Below, one piece after another: positions 55,255 through 64,000 of a stretch of 64,000 nucleotides of DNA (the stretch's first letter is position 1; the number at the start of each line of letters is the position of its first letter). The translations under genes were made by a program, and so were the position numbers. Source of the DNA: Opitutia bacterium UBA7350 (GTDB taxonomy: Bacteria > Verrucomicrobiota > Verrucomicrobiia > Opitutales > Coraliomargaritaceae); the NCBI GenBank assembly GCA_949524905.1, contig CATINC010000004.1, forward strand, positions 177,840-241,839. Direction: 5' to 3'. The notes below the pieces were generated by a model. It worked only from the letters and a program-made list of their open reading frames with translations. It did no database searches and had not been told where the DNA came from.

Positions 55255-58200
55255 ATGAAAGGCATCTCCAAGCTTGTATTTTACTGCCTCTTTACACTTG
55301 GACTGATATGCTTAGTCCTAAACCAGGTTCAAAGATCGACTCCCAACGACGATACTAAATCAAAACCTAGCATTGTTGAAGAGAATCACATCGACCCATT
55401 TACAGCTAGCCCCATCGAACCGTCAGGGTCTGAAACAGATATAATTGTCCATCCTCCAGAATGCCCATGTGGACAACACCAGCAGGGACACCAAAAGAGT
55501 TCGCCTAAGGCTACTGAAAGGTACCCATCACTCAAGCTACCCAAAGACTTCATTAACGCCCTGGGTCGTAACACTCCCGGTGACCCTATTCGCTTTGATT
55601 TGCCTGAAGGCAGCTTTGCCAGCGGTCACATCCAAGGCCGAGAATTTGATCTCAAAGGTCAGATTATTGCAATTGAGGGTACCCTTCATTCCCCAAAATC
55701 AGGACGCTTTATGTTTCGCCGGGAAATCCTCGCAGGGAACGCTTGGCCAATGTCTGGCGTGGTTATTTTTGACGAAGGCAACTATGCTTACCGTATTGAA
55801 CCTAGCACCATTAATTACGGAACAGCTGAGCTAATTAAATATCCTCTCGATGAAGTGATTTGTAACAATTTCAAGGGCCTAAAAGCCGAAGCTATTCCAG
55901 AGAGTGAAACAACCGAGATTCTTCCTGAAGATCACCCGACCGACATTCCGATACCCGATTACCAAAACGGCGTCATACCCCTTGAAAGCCTACCCGGCAC
56001 AGCCGCCGTCTTATACCTCGATTTCGATGGTGAAGCTGGTCCTCACGGAAGTTGGGGTGATTTTGATGCCCATCCAGCAACCAATCTCAGTCTCAGTAAT
56101 ATTTTTCAAATTTGGCGTCGTGTTGCGGAAGACTTTGCTCCTTTCAACTTTAACGTCACAACAGATCTGCAAGTCTACCTTGATGCTCCTGAAAATTCTA
56201 GACAGCGCTGTATCATTACGCCCACCGATGATGCCTACCCGGGAGCAGGCGGCGTTGCCTATCTTAGGTCGTTCGACTGGAGTGGTGACACTCCCTGCTG
56301 GGCTTTTTACAGTAGTGGAAAATCAGCCGCTGAAGTTATCTCGCACGAACTTGGACATACCTTGGATTTAAGGCATGATGGACAAACGGACCCCAGTGAA
56401 GATTATTACAGCGGTCATGCCAGTGGCGATATAGGTTGGGCACCTATTATGGGAGTTGGCTATTACAAAACGCTCACTCACTGGTCCAAGGGGGAATATG
56501 CAAATGCTAACCAATCCCAAGACGACATTCAGATCATTGCCTATAATAACAATAACGTAGGCATACGAACCGACGACCACGGCAATACCCGCGAGTTAGC
56601 CAGCTATCTAGAAATCTTTTCGGATGATTCCGTCGACAGTGACGGCACAATTTCAACCGCTACTGATGTTGATGCCTTTAATTTCACCACCACCGGCGGA
56701 CAAACCACGCTAAGCATAGACCCTGAATCCTATGGCCCTAATCTTGATATCTATGCCGCACTTTTCAATGATCAAGGCACGCTTATTCAATCCTCAAATC
56801 CTGATACCCGCACCGATGCCACCCTCTCTACAAACCTTTCAGCGGGCAACTATACCATTAAAATTAGCGGAACCGGACGCGGTGATCCTCTTGCCTATGG
56901 ATATACCGACTATGGCAGCCTCGGTAGTTATTCAATCACCGGAACAGCAGTCGGTGGAGTCGAAGTTAATTACACCCCCACGATGGCAAACCCTAGTAAT
57001 GCTACGATCTACGAAAATGCTTATCCCGGCACTCCTATTACCGACTTTATTGCTTCTGATACCAACACTGAACAAACGCTGACCTACACTATCAGCGGCG
57101 GCAACTCAGCTGGAATATTTTCCCTTGATGCCAGCAACGGAAAACTAAGCCTAACAAGCTTCAACGCTCTGGATGCTCAGAGCACCCCAAACCACACCAT
57201 AGAAGTGAGCGTTACCGATAACGGAAACCCTGCCAAATCTACCACAGCCTCAGTTCAAATCTCGGTCCTTTCTTCAAGTGCAATCAAAGCCACGGGTCCC
57301 GTACAAGAATTTTGGAACAATATCAGCGGCACAAATCTCACCTCCCTCTACAACGATGCCAACTGGCCAGAGTTTCCAGACGCCATCAACCAAGGAAACA
57401 ATTTTCAAGGCTTATCAAACTACGCTGATAATTACGGCTCTAGGATACGCACACATCTCACGCCTGAAACTACTGGCGACTATACCTTCTATATTTCCAG
57501 CGATAACGTCAGCAGCCTTATTTTAAGCTCCGATGCGACCGCCGCTAACGGAAACCAAATTGCAACCGTTGGCTCATGGACCGGCGTCTTATCCTGGAAT
57601 GAATTCAGCTCCCAAGCATCCAACCCAATTACCTTAGTAGCAGGTCAGTCATATTTCATCGAAGCTCGGCTCAAAGAAGGCAACAGCGCAGATCATCTCG
57701 CGGTTGGTTGGACAGGTCCAAATATTTCCACCGTCTCCGTTATTCCCGCTGAAAGACTTAGCCCTTACGACTCCAATACTGCTCCAACTTTTTCAAGCAG
57801 TAGTTATACCTTTAATTTAGCAAATAACGCTCTCGTAGATACCGTTATCGGAAGTGTATCTGCCTCCAGTCAATCCTTTGAAAACATCCTTTATAACACC
57901 CTTGGCGGAGATGACCAAAATGTCTTTTCCCTTAATCCAAACACTGGTCAAATTACCCTTACTCAACCAAACCTGATCATTCCAGGTCAAATCTTTGATC
58001 TGACCATCGGTGCTCAGGACAATGGATATGGAGGACTTTTTCCATTAAAAGAATCAAGCGTAAAAGCCACTATTACAATCTCAGGTACACCGATACAAAC
58101 CTGGCGCGGTCAAAACTTCGGTAACGATATCGCAAACCTCCAGATCACCAGTGACCTCATTGACCCGGATAATGATCAGATAAATAACCTACTCGAATAC

Positions 58201-58491
58201 GCCTTTAATCTCAATCCACTACAATCCGATGAACCTTCAAACTTACCACAAATCCAAACCGCCAACAACAAACTCGACTTTATATATCGCAAAAACCTAA
58301 ACGCCACTGATCTTTCTTACACCATCATGCAGGCGACTGAACTAAAAACGCCCAATCCATGGTCTGCCGCATCCGTATTAAGTGAAGAAATTATCAGTGA
58401 TGACGGATCCACTCGACTCATCCGCGCTACCCTAGCAAACCCCAATAACGCTGATAAACGCTTTATTCGGCTCCAAGTGGATTTACCATAG
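55255..58491 (+). CDS. Large secreted zinc metalloprotease with PPC, cadherin-like and PA14 domains
   Basis: Protein of 1078 residues with an N-terminal signal-anchor (7-24). Residues about 85-210 have no known motif. Residues about 248-410 hold a peptidase domain with HELGHTLDLRH (His364, Glu365, His368, His374), a HExxHxxxLxH zinc site. Then come a PPC-like beta domain (about 440-565), a cadherin-like repeat (about 575-672), a PA14 domain (about 680-840), a second cadherin-like repeat (845-945) and a C-terminal segment DPDNDQINNLLEYAFNLNPL found at the end of many verrucomicrobial exoproteins. It is likely to be a surface or secreted protein degrading or binding polymers; the substrate is unknown. 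Met turn residues of metzincins are not evident. Confidence 0.85.
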   Translation: MKGISKLVFYCLFTLGLICLVLNQVQRSTPNDDTKSKPSIVEENHIDPFTASPIEPSGSETDIIVHPPECPCGQHQQGHQKSSPKATERYPSLKLPKDFINALGRNTPGDPIRFDLPEGSFASGHIQGREFDLKGQIIAIEGTLHSPKSGRFMFRREILAGNAWPMSGVVIFDEGNYAYRIEPSTINYGTAELIKYPLDEVICNNFKGLKAEAIPESETTEILPEDHPTDIPIPDYQNGVIPLESLPGTAAVLYLDFDGEAGPHGSWGDFDAHPATNLSLSNIFQIWRRVAEDFAPFNFNVTTDLQVYLDAPENSRQRCIITPTDDAYPGAGGVAYLRSFDWSGDTPCWAFYSSGKSAAEVISHELGHTLDLRHDGQTDPSEDYYSGHASGDIGWAPIMGVGYYKTLTHWSKGEYANANQSQDDIQIIAYNNNNVGIRTDDHGNTRELASYLEIFSDDSVDSDGTISTATDVDAFNFTTTGGQTTLSIDPESYGPNLDIYAALFNDQGTLIQSSNPDTRTDATLSTNLSAGNYTIKISGTGRGDPLAYGYTDYGSLGSYSITGTAVGGVEVNYTPTMANPSNATIYENAYPGTPITDFIASDTNTEQTLTYTISGGNSAGIFSLDASNGKLSLTSFNALDAQSTPNHTIEVSVTDNGNPAKSTTASVQISVLSSSAIKATGPVQEFWNNISGTNLTSLYNDANWPEFPDAINQGNNFQGLSNYADNYGSRIRTHLTPETTGDYTFYISSDNVSSLILSSDATAANGNQIATVGSWTGVLSWNEFSSQASNPITLVAGQSYFIEARLKEGNSADHLAVGWTGPNISTVSVIPAERLSPYDSNTAPTFSSSSYTFNLANNALVDTVIGSVSASSQSFENILYNTLGGDDQNVFSLNPNTGQITLTQPNLIIPGQIFDLTIGAQDNGYGGLFPLKESSVKATITISGTPIQTWRGQNFGNDIANLQITSDLIDPDNDQINNLLEYAFNLNPLQSDEPSNLPQIQTANNKLDFIYRKNLNATDLSYTIMQATELKTPNPWSAASVLSEEIISDDGSTRLIRATLANPNNADKRFIRLQVDLP

Positions 58492-58562
58492 CTCACATTT
58501 TTAACTTGCCCCCACCCACCAATCCCCCTTTGGTTCGCGTTTCAACTTTAACACCACTTTTT

Positions 58563-58721
58563 ATGACTCAACATAATAGCTTCAGAGCCTCCGGTGGAGG
58601 TGGCAAAAAAAACCGCACGGTCCTCAAACGTTTCGAACGTGTTGACCTACTCAAAAAGCGCGGTCAGTGGAAAGACGGCGATCGCGTTATTGGCCTAAAA
58701 AAAACCACTCCCGAAGCATAA
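58563..58721 (+). CDS. Small basic protein (TIGR04137 family)
   Basis: Protein of 52 residues from ATG 58563 with the family pattern GGGGKKNRTVLKRFERVDLL followed by KKRGQWKDGDRVIGLKKT. This small basic protein is restricted to the Chlamydiae-Verrucomicrobia-Planctomycetes group and has no known role; its charge suggests nucleic acid contact. The frame extends to 58506, but the family start is the internal ATG. A strong terminator follows 23 bases after the stop, so it ends its own transcript. Confidence 0.93.
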   Translation: MTQHNSFRASGGGGKKNRTVLKRFERVDLLKKRGQWKDGDRVIGLKKTTPEA

Positions 58722-58744
58722 GCTCTTCTCAGTATATTTTCATC

Positions 58745-58775
58745 AAACCCTACACGTGCTGTGTAGGGTTTTTTT
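58745..58775 (+). terminator. Rho-independent terminator after the small basic protein
   Basis: AAACCCTACAC (58745-58755) pairs with GTGTAGGGTTT (58761-58771) around a five-base loop and runs into seven T (58769-58775). TATAAT at 58782-58787, just behind it, may be the -10 of polA, but I see no matching -35. Confidence 0.93.
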
Positions 58776-58832
58776 ATATTCGTATAATATTCAGGTTCGA
58801 CCTCGACCCAGCTCTCCTCAAAAATCCTCACA

Positions 58833-61610
58833 ATGATGCAATCACTTTATCTTTTGGACGGCATGGCCTTAGCATACCGTTCACATTTTGCTTTTATGCG
58901 AAGCCCGATTACAACCTCAAAAGGCTTCAATACTTCTGCAATCTACGGTTTTACCGCTACTCTGGTTGAACTCATTGCTAAACAAAAACCCTCCCACCTC
59001 GCCCTTGTTTTTGATACTTCCGCTCCTACCGAGCGACACAAAATCCATCCCGAATACAAAGCCCATCGAGAAGCAATGCCCGAAGAGCTCGCTGAAGCTC
59101 TACCCCATCTCGACCGCATTGCACATGCCTTTGGCATCCCCACGATTCGATTAGATGGCTATGAAGCAGATGATATCATTGGCACACTTGCGCACCGCGC
59201 CGAAACCGACGGCTTTAATGAAATCTTTATGGTAACCCCAGACAAGGATTTTGGCCAACTCGTTACCGACCGCATCAAAATGTACCGCCCCAGTCGCGGT
59301 GGTGATGATCCTGAAATTCTCGACCCAGCCGCCATTTGCGAAAAATGGCAAATCGCACGCGTCGATCAAGTCATTGATATGCTTGGGCTTTGTGGCGACA
59401 CCGCCGATAACATCCCAGGCGTGCCAGGCATTGGCCCTAAAACTGCCGCAAAACTTCTTACTCAATACGACAACATTGAAAACCTCTTAAAGCATACGGA
59501 CGAACTCAAAGGCAAACAACAAGAACGACTCCGTGACAACGCTGAGCAAGCACGCCTATCCAAGACCCTCGCGACCATTCAACTAGACGTACCCTACACC
59601 TGCAAATGGGATGACCTACAACTCGATAAGCCCGACCCCGAAAAAATCACCCCACTGCTTGTAGAATTCGAATTTCGTACCCTCGGCAAACGAATCTTTG
59701 GTGCTGATTATATCCATCAACAAGCCCCGGAAAATCTTGTCCTTCAAGCCGAGGATGGTCCTACGACTGAGCAGAGCACACAACTCGACCTCGCTGTGCC
59801 GGTTCCCTTTAAACAACTCAAAGATCTTAAGGTCAGCTACCACTGTCTAGAGAAACCTGAAGATATTAGCGCCATGGTGAAAGAACTACGCCATGCTGGC
59901 ACCGTTGCTTTTGATACCGAAACCACCTCCCTGAGTCCCCATCGCGCCAAATTAGTCGGTTGCTCATTCTCCGCAAAGGCTCAATCAGGATACTACGTTC
60001 CTGCCAGCGATGCTGCCCTTGAAATCCTGCGTACGCTTTTTGCGGACCCGCAACTCAAACTCGTCGGGCATAATCTTAAATTCGACCTTTCCATCCTCCT
60101 GGTAAATGACATCACCTTTACTGGAACCTGTTACGATACCCTCCTCGTGCATAGTCTACTTGAACCAACTCAACGCCACGGCCTAGATACCCTCGCTGAG
60201 AATCACCTCAATTATAGCCCCATTCCCTTCACCGAACTCTTCCCTGATCTCAAAAAAGGCGAAGATCTTGATTTTTCTAAAGTGGATCGCCAACGGCTGA
60301 CTGAATACGCTGTTGAAGACGCCGATATCGCCCTCCAACTATGGCAAAAATTCGAACCACTCCTAAAATCCTCAGGGCAAGAAAAAATCTTTCGCGAGAT
60401 TGAAATGCCTCTCTTGCCCGTTCTTGCCCAAATCGAACTCGAAGGCATCAAGCTCGATACCATCAATCTTAAGGAAATCGGTGAAAATTTCCAAAGCATC
60501 ATCGAAACACTTGAAAAACGCATCTTTGATGCTGCTGGGCACAAATTTAATCTTAACTCTCCTCGCCAACTGGGAGGCATCCTCTTTGATGAGCTACAGC
60601 TTGTAGACAAGCCCAAGAAGACCAAGACCGGACAATACGCCACCAATGAACAAGTGCTCACCGCCCTAGCACCAGACCATCCAATCGTGGCCGACCTCCT
60701 CGAGTACCGACAACTTGCAAAACTGAAAAGTACTTACATCGACGCTTTACCCCAAGTAATTGAGCCCAAGACAGGGCGCGTCCATACCCACTTTGGACAA
60801 ATTCAAACCGCTACCGGCCGCCTTACTTCCAATAACCCAAACCTACAAAATATCCCAGTGCGCAGTGAAAGAGGGCGTGCCATCCGTAAAGCCTTTGTCC
60901 CGCGTGCCCCCAACTGGAAAATCCTCGCCGCTGACTATTCCCAGATCGAATTACGCGTTCTGGCAGCACTCACCCAAGACAATGACCTCCTGCAGGCATT
61001 TCGCGATGGGCAAAATATTCACAGCGCAACCGCCGCCAAACTCTTCAATGTTAAACCAGAAAACGTCACTCGTGAACAACGCAGCACCGCTAAAATGGTC
61101 AACTTTGGTATCCCATACGGCATCTCGGCGTTCGGCTTGGCGCAACGACTCGGCAATACCAGTCGCAGCGAAGCTCAAGAAATCATTGACAACTACTTTC
61201 AGCAATTTCCCGGCACGCGTGCATTCATGGATTCTCAAAAAGAATTTGCTCTTAAAAATGGTTACGTCGAAACCCTCTGCGGGCGACGACGCCAGCTCCC
61301 AGATATTGAATCCCGCAACGCCACCATACGCAATGCCGCCGAACGCAATGCCATCAATATGCCCATTCAAGGAACCGCAGCAGATATGATCAAACTTGCT
61401 ATGACTCGGGTGCAAAAATCCATTATAGAAAGACAACTCCAATCTCGCCTCATACTTCAGGTTCATGACGAACTCGTCTTTGACCTCGCACCCAATGAGG
61501 AAACAACCCTCTGTGAAATAATCACTGAAGGAATGACTCAAGCGCTCCCGCTCGATTGCCCCGTTGAAATCGATATCGGTATTGGGCAAAATTGGCTCGA
61601 AGCACACTAA
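58833..61610 (+). CDS. polA: DNA polymerase I
   Basis: Protein of 925 residues with all three domains. The 5' nuclease lies at about 1-260 (LLDGMALAYRSHFAF, YEADDIIGTLA, GDTADNIPGVPGIGPKTA). The 3'-5' exonuclease at about 345-520 keeps the acidic residues Asp361 and Glu363 in FDTETTSL, so proofreading is likely intact. The polymerase occupies the rest: LTSNNPNLQNIPVR, DYSQIELRVLAAL, the O-helix region RSTAKMVNFGIPYGIS and the catalytic HDELVFD. It fills gaps and removes RNA primers. It is followed after 19 bases by a small RNase III-like gene. Confidence 0.96.
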   Translation: MMQSLYLLDGMALAYRSHFAFMRSPITTSKGFNTSAIYGFTATLVELIAKQKPSHLALVFDTSAPTERHKIHPEYKAHREAMPEELAEALPHLDRIAHAFGIPTIRLDGYEADDIIGTLAHRAETDGFNEIFMVTPDKDFGQLVTDRIKMYRPSRGGDDPEILDPAAICEKWQIARVDQVIDMLGLCGDTADNIPGVPGIGPKTAAKLLTQYDNIENLLKHTDELKGKQQERLRDNAEQARLSKTLATIQLDVPYTCKWDDLQLDKPDPEKITPLLVEFEFRTLGKRIFGADYIHQQAPENLVLQAEDGPTTEQSTQLDLAVPVPFKQLKDLKVSYHCLEKPEDISAMVKELRHAGTVAFDTETTSLSPHRAKLVGCSFSAKAQSGYYVPASDAALEILRTLFADPQLKLVGHNLKFDLSILLVNDITFTGTCYDTLLVHSLLEPTQRHGLDTLAENHLNYSPIPFTELFPDLKKGEDLDFSKVDRQRLTEYAVEDADIALQLWQKFEPLLKSSGQEKIFREIEMPLLPVLAQIELEGIKLDTINLKEIGENFQSIIETLEKRIFDAAGHKFNLNSPRQLGGILFDELQLVDKPKKTKTGQYATNEQVLTALAPDHPIVADLLEYRQLAKLKSTYIDALPQVIEPKTGRVHTHFGQIQTATGRLTSNNPNLQNIPVRSERGRAIRKAFVPRAPNWKILAADYSQIELRVLAALTQDNDLLQAFRDGQNIHSATAAKLFNVKPENVTREQRSTAKMVNFGIPYGISAFGLAQRLGNTSRSEAQEIIDNYFQQFPGTRAFMDSQKEFALKNGYVETLCGRRRQLPDIESRNATIRNAAERNAINMPIQGTAADMIKLAMTRVQKSIIERQLQSRLILQVHDELVFDLAPNEETTLCEIITEGMTQALPLDCPVEIDIGIGQNWLEAH

Positions 61611-61629
61611 AATTCTCCCACCTCCATAC

Positions 61630-61959
61630 ATGAGCATATCGATCAATCAAGATCAGCAACGTACGGATGCATGGATCGGCGATGCCGTCCTCGCGCTTTT
61701 TGCCCGACAATGGATCCTTGAGCAAACTGACATCAACCCAACAGATCGCGCCGAAGCCTTTACTCAACTCACCGCAAATCAATTCCTCGCTTCATTCGGT
61801 GACCCCACCGCAGTCGAAGCCAGCATCGGCAGGATCTACCAATCTAAAGGCCTTCAGGTCACCTTTGAATATATTAAAACAAACTACATCCCGCTTTACC
61901 TCAAGCAGCGCAACAACCGCCGCAAAACAAACAGATCACACCGTCGCAAAAACAAATAA
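61630..61959 (+). CDS. Small RNase III-like domain protein
   Basis: Protein of 109 residues from ATG 61630. The start DAWIGDAVLALFARQWILE resembles the second signature of RNase III/Mini-III folds (GDAVYE...), with the catalytic-type Asp, and a later EASIGRIYQSKGL resembles the C-terminal helix holding the second Asp/Glu. The N-terminal signature ERLEFLGD-like motif is not present and the C-terminus is strongly basic (RRKTNRSHRRKNK), without a dsRNA-binding domain. It may be a degenerate Mini-III type ribonuclease, but activity is not certain. The end of polA lies 19 bases upstream, likely one transcript. Confidence 0.65.
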   Translation: MSISINQDQQRTDAWIGDAVLALFARQWILEQTDINPTDRAEAFTQLTANQFLASFGDPTAVEASIGRIYQSKGLQVTFEYIKTNYIPLYLKQRNNRRKTNRSHRRKNK

Positions 61960-61974
61960 ATTCGCCTAAACCAA

Positions 61975-62661
61975 TCACTTTTCGTTCAAAAGATACCCGC
62001 GTTGACGCTCTAACTGACCTTTTAAATCGGCAGCAAATAAGGAAGAAATCGCAAAATAAGCATGGATGGCATTAGTAACCGCATCCTTTTGTACAACGCC
62101 TTTCAGACGACGCACAAAGTCCTGATTCACCATCGCCAGATTAGAAAAAACCGCCTCCAAGCGATCCAATTCCCAGTCCGGTTTGCCTCCATCGCGCTGA
62201 ATAAAATATTGCTTTGTAAGATAAGCCCCAACCATACGAGTCAGCATTTCTTCTGTCGAACAAAAGGGAATATGGAAATTCACCAACGACCGCATTGGTT
62301 CAAGATGCGGACATCCACAAGTCGCCATTAACAAGCCCAATAATGAGTGGATTCCCGTCTGTAAATCGCAGTCCTGCATAAACTTCCTTTGGGGTGTTTG
62401 CACATTTACCCGAACTCTATCAGTCGACATGGCTTCACCAAAGGTCTCTATTACAGACTGAACCCGTATCGCCATTGCACATGCCAAACATTCATTGGAC
62501 TTAAGTTCACAATTGCGACATTGCCAATGTTCTAGCAGCATCCACTCCGGTATAGTCTGATGATCAAAATCCTCTCCAGTATCGCCGATCGCTACATCAA
62601 AAGTTGCTTTGCGATCTTTAAACTCAAAAGTATACTGTATATTTTCCGTATCAGAGCTCAT
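61975..62661 (-). CDS. Cysteine-rich hypothetical protein (possibly DUF6901-like)
   Basis: Protein of 228 residues with no signal peptide. After a beta-rich start (YTFEFKDRKATFDVAI) it has the Cys cluster CRNCELKSNECLACAMAI and then GLLMATCGCPHLEPM and FHIPFCSTEEMLTRMVGAYL. The Cys residues suggest metal binding. From memory, the GCPH and FHLPF elements occur in DUF6901-type proteins, but I cannot confirm this without a search. It lies 42 bases downstream of metG in the same direction... that is, it precedes the metG stop side by strand order, and convergent with the small RNase III-like gene (15 bases). Confidence 0.6.
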   Translation of the reverse strand: MSSDTENIQYTFEFKDRKATFDVAIGDTGEDFDHQTIPEWMLLEHWQCRNCELKSNECLACAMAIRVQSVIETFGEAMSTDRVRVNVQTPQRKFMQDCDLQTGIHSLLGLLMATCGCPHLEPMRSLVNFHIPFCSTEEMLTRMVGAYLTKQYFIQRDGGKPDWELDRLEAVFSNLAMVNQDFVRRLKGVVQKDAVTNAIHAYFAISSLFAADLKGQLERQRGYLLNEK

Positions 62662-62703
62662 TTTATGAACCTGACCTCAGAAATGCGTAAAAGTTCCCTG
62701 ACT

Positions 62704-64000
62704 TTACGGGCGTGGAAAGAGGATTATTTTTTCACCTAGAACGGCTCCCTCCAGACGAGTACCCCATTCCAATTGACCTTCTAAACGCTCAAAGGGCTTG
62801 GTACCCACCAGGGAACGCACTTTTTCAGCAATTTCCGGCATCACAGGCGTCAATAAAACCATACCCAAACGCAAGGCCTCTGCCATCGTCGCTAACGATG
62901 TCTCTAGCTTTGCTCGATCCTCTGCCAACTCAGATTTTGCTAATTTCCAGGGTGCACGTGCCTCTGCATATTTGTTGATCGCTGAAATAAATCCAAAAAT
63001 ACGCTCCAGGGCACGATGAAACTGGAAGCCCTCAAACAAAGGTACTAATTCCCCCTGCGTCGACGTCCAGGCTGCCCGCAGCTCTTTTTCAGGATCACCG
63101 TCAATTGAAGCAACCGGTACGATTCCCTCAGTATAGCGACCTCCCATATTAAGGAGGCGACTTACGAGGTTACCCAAATCATTTGCTAGATCACTGTTGT
63201 AGCGACTCAGGAACAATTCTAAAGAAAACTCACTATCTTGACCCACATTCATTTCACGCGTTACAAAATAGCGAAAGGCATCTGCTCCAAATTGCTCGAT
63301 TAAGTCCAAGGGATTGACGACTTCTCCGGTACTCTTAGACATCTTAGCACCAGAGCTCAGCCACCAACCATGCACCAAAAAGTGGCGTGGTAACTCAAGC
63401 CCCAGAGCTTTAAGCATAATCGGCCAGTAGACCGCATGCGGCGGGACGAGAATATCCTTACCGATTACATGGTAGTCTGCCGGCCAATTTTCCGAAAAGC
63501 TATCGGTACCATAGCCCGCTGCCGTAATGTAGTTGGTCAGCGCATCAAACCAGACGTAGGTTACGAAGTCTCCATCAAACGGTAATTCAATCCCCCACTC
63601 CAATCGCGATTTGGGACGTGAAATACATAAGTCATTTAATGGTTCTTTTAAAAACTGCAGAACATCTGCTGCCCGGAAGCGGGGATAAATCATGGCCTCG
63701 TCTGCCTGAATGGTTTCCACCAACCAGTCCTGGTATTGCGCTAGTTTAAAGAAATAATTGGTCTCCACCACAGTCTCGACTTCACCGTAAATTTCAGGCC
63801 ATTTACCATCTACTTTTTCTTTTTCCGTCACAAATTGCTCCTGCCGAGCACTATAATAACCGGAATACTCCGCCTTGTAGATCTCTCCTTTGTCATACAA
63901 CTTTTGCAGAATATCCTGCACCACCATTTTATGACGCTTTTCGGTTGTTCGGATGTAATCGTCATTCGACAGACCCAGTTGACCACACAAACTTTGAAAT
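62704..64000 (-). CDS. metG: Methionyl-tRNA synthetase, C-terminal part (runs off the window)
   Basis: The frame runs open from the right edge to a TAA at 62704; the N-terminal part, with the HIGH motif, lies outside. Visible are TTEKRHKMVVQDI, YYSARQEQFVTE, GWGI-like WGIELPFDGDFVTYVWFDALTNYI (in pieces), the KMSKS loop GAKMSKSTGEVVNPLDL and the anticodon-binding helical domain. The metal-binding Cys of the zinc knuckle is not seen in this part, and no C-terminal tRNA-binding (EMAP-like) domain is attached, the protein ending LFPRP. About 430 residues are visible. Confidence 0.95.
   Translation of the reverse strand, partial: FQSLCGQLGLSNDDYIRTTEKRHKMVVQDILQKLYDKGEIYKAEYSGYYSARQEQFVTEKEKVDGKWPEIYGEVETVVETNYFFKLAQYQDWLVETIQADEAMIYPRFRAADVLQFLKEPLNDLCISRPKSRLEWGIELPFDGDFVTYVWFDALTNYITAAGYGTDSFSENWPADYHVIGKDILVPPHAVYWPIMLKALGLELPRHFLVHGWWLSSGAKMSKSTGEVVNPLDLIEQFGADAFRYFVTREMNVGQDSEFSLELFLSRYNSDLANDLGNLVSRLLNMGGRYTEGIVPVASIDGDPEKELRAAWTSTQGELVPLFEGFQFHRALERIFGFISAINKYAEARAPWKLAKSELAEDRAKLETSLATMAEALRLGMVLLTPVMPEIAEKVRSLVGTKPFERLEGQLEWGTRLEGAVLGEKIILFPRP

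Noticed and set aside
60951-61646. Open frame of about 230 codons on the minus strand
   Set aside because: It lies entirely over the polymerase domain of polA and shows no family pattern.

Overview
The window reads as ordinary chromosome of a bacterium of the Verrucomicrobiota, most likely a marine member of the Opitutae (inference from content only). The pointers are a Chlamydiae/Verrucomicrobia/Planctomycetes-type small basic protein (58563-58721), a Minf_1886-family protein (43343-43768), a C39 peptidase carrying an SHD1-like domain (2872-4098), a PEP-CTERM protein (4251-4778) with an exosortase elsewhere in the window (45344-46396), and a long PA14/cadherin-like secreted metalloprotease (55255-58491). 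I see no phage genes, transposases, CRISPR arrays or rRNA operon. One tRNA (Arg, anticodon ACG) is present.

Layout. 1-6.8 kb: end of a class I fumarase, an ErpA/HesB Fe-S protein, sigma-54, a coupled DUF2256/TIGR03643 pair, a C39 peptidase, a copper-site-like PEP-CTERM protein, HemW and two lipoproteins. 6.8-12.7 kb: an oligopeptide ABC operon (binding lipoprotein, two permeases, two ATPases) with a DUF4250 gene inserted on the opposite strand. 12.7-20.7 kb: lexA divergent from that operon, a VOC protein, rpmI-rplT, tsaB-alr, rpsP-trmD-rplS, a 2Fe-2S ferredoxin and a YmdB-type phosphodiesterase. 20.8-32.2 kb: acetolactate synthase, DUF445, an RluA-type pseudouridine synthase with an SDR, hibernation factor, tRNA-Arg, SulP transporter, HI0933-type flavoprotein, an outer-membrane barrel gene with a defective start, and an LptG-like permease. 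32.2-46.4 kb: a Na+ symporter with a small membrane partner, ptsI, ispE, pyrF-ispD, a TonB receptor with a Fur-like site, trpF, a FecCD/ATPase iron-type importer, glgA and the exosortase. 46.5-64 kb: HIT-phoH-HD-ybeY, the CrcB pair, rnr, the metalloprotease, the small basic protein, polA, an RNase III-like small protein and the start-less (window-truncated) metG.

The most unusual items are two protein fusions. First, a CrcB/Fluc fluoride-channel domain is joined in frame to a complete phosphatidylserine decarboxylase and follows directly behind a free-standing CrcB, so the two channel halves would form a pair with a lipid enzyme attached (50916-52606). Second, ribosomal protein S16 carries an approximately 130-residue acidic repeat tail that contains a CDGSH-like iron-sulfur motif (18450-19100). 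Also notable are a type 1 copper-like ligand set in the PEP-CTERM protein, a barrel gene whose signal peptide has no standard start codon, a GC-rich repeat-like island at about 30.8-31.0 kb, and three convergent gene pairs whose two stop codons share one CTAG palindrome.

Start codons were re-chosen where family alignment, ribosome binding sites or neighbouring stops favoured a shorter frame; these choices are noted entry by entry. All function calls rest on motif recognition by eye, without database search.
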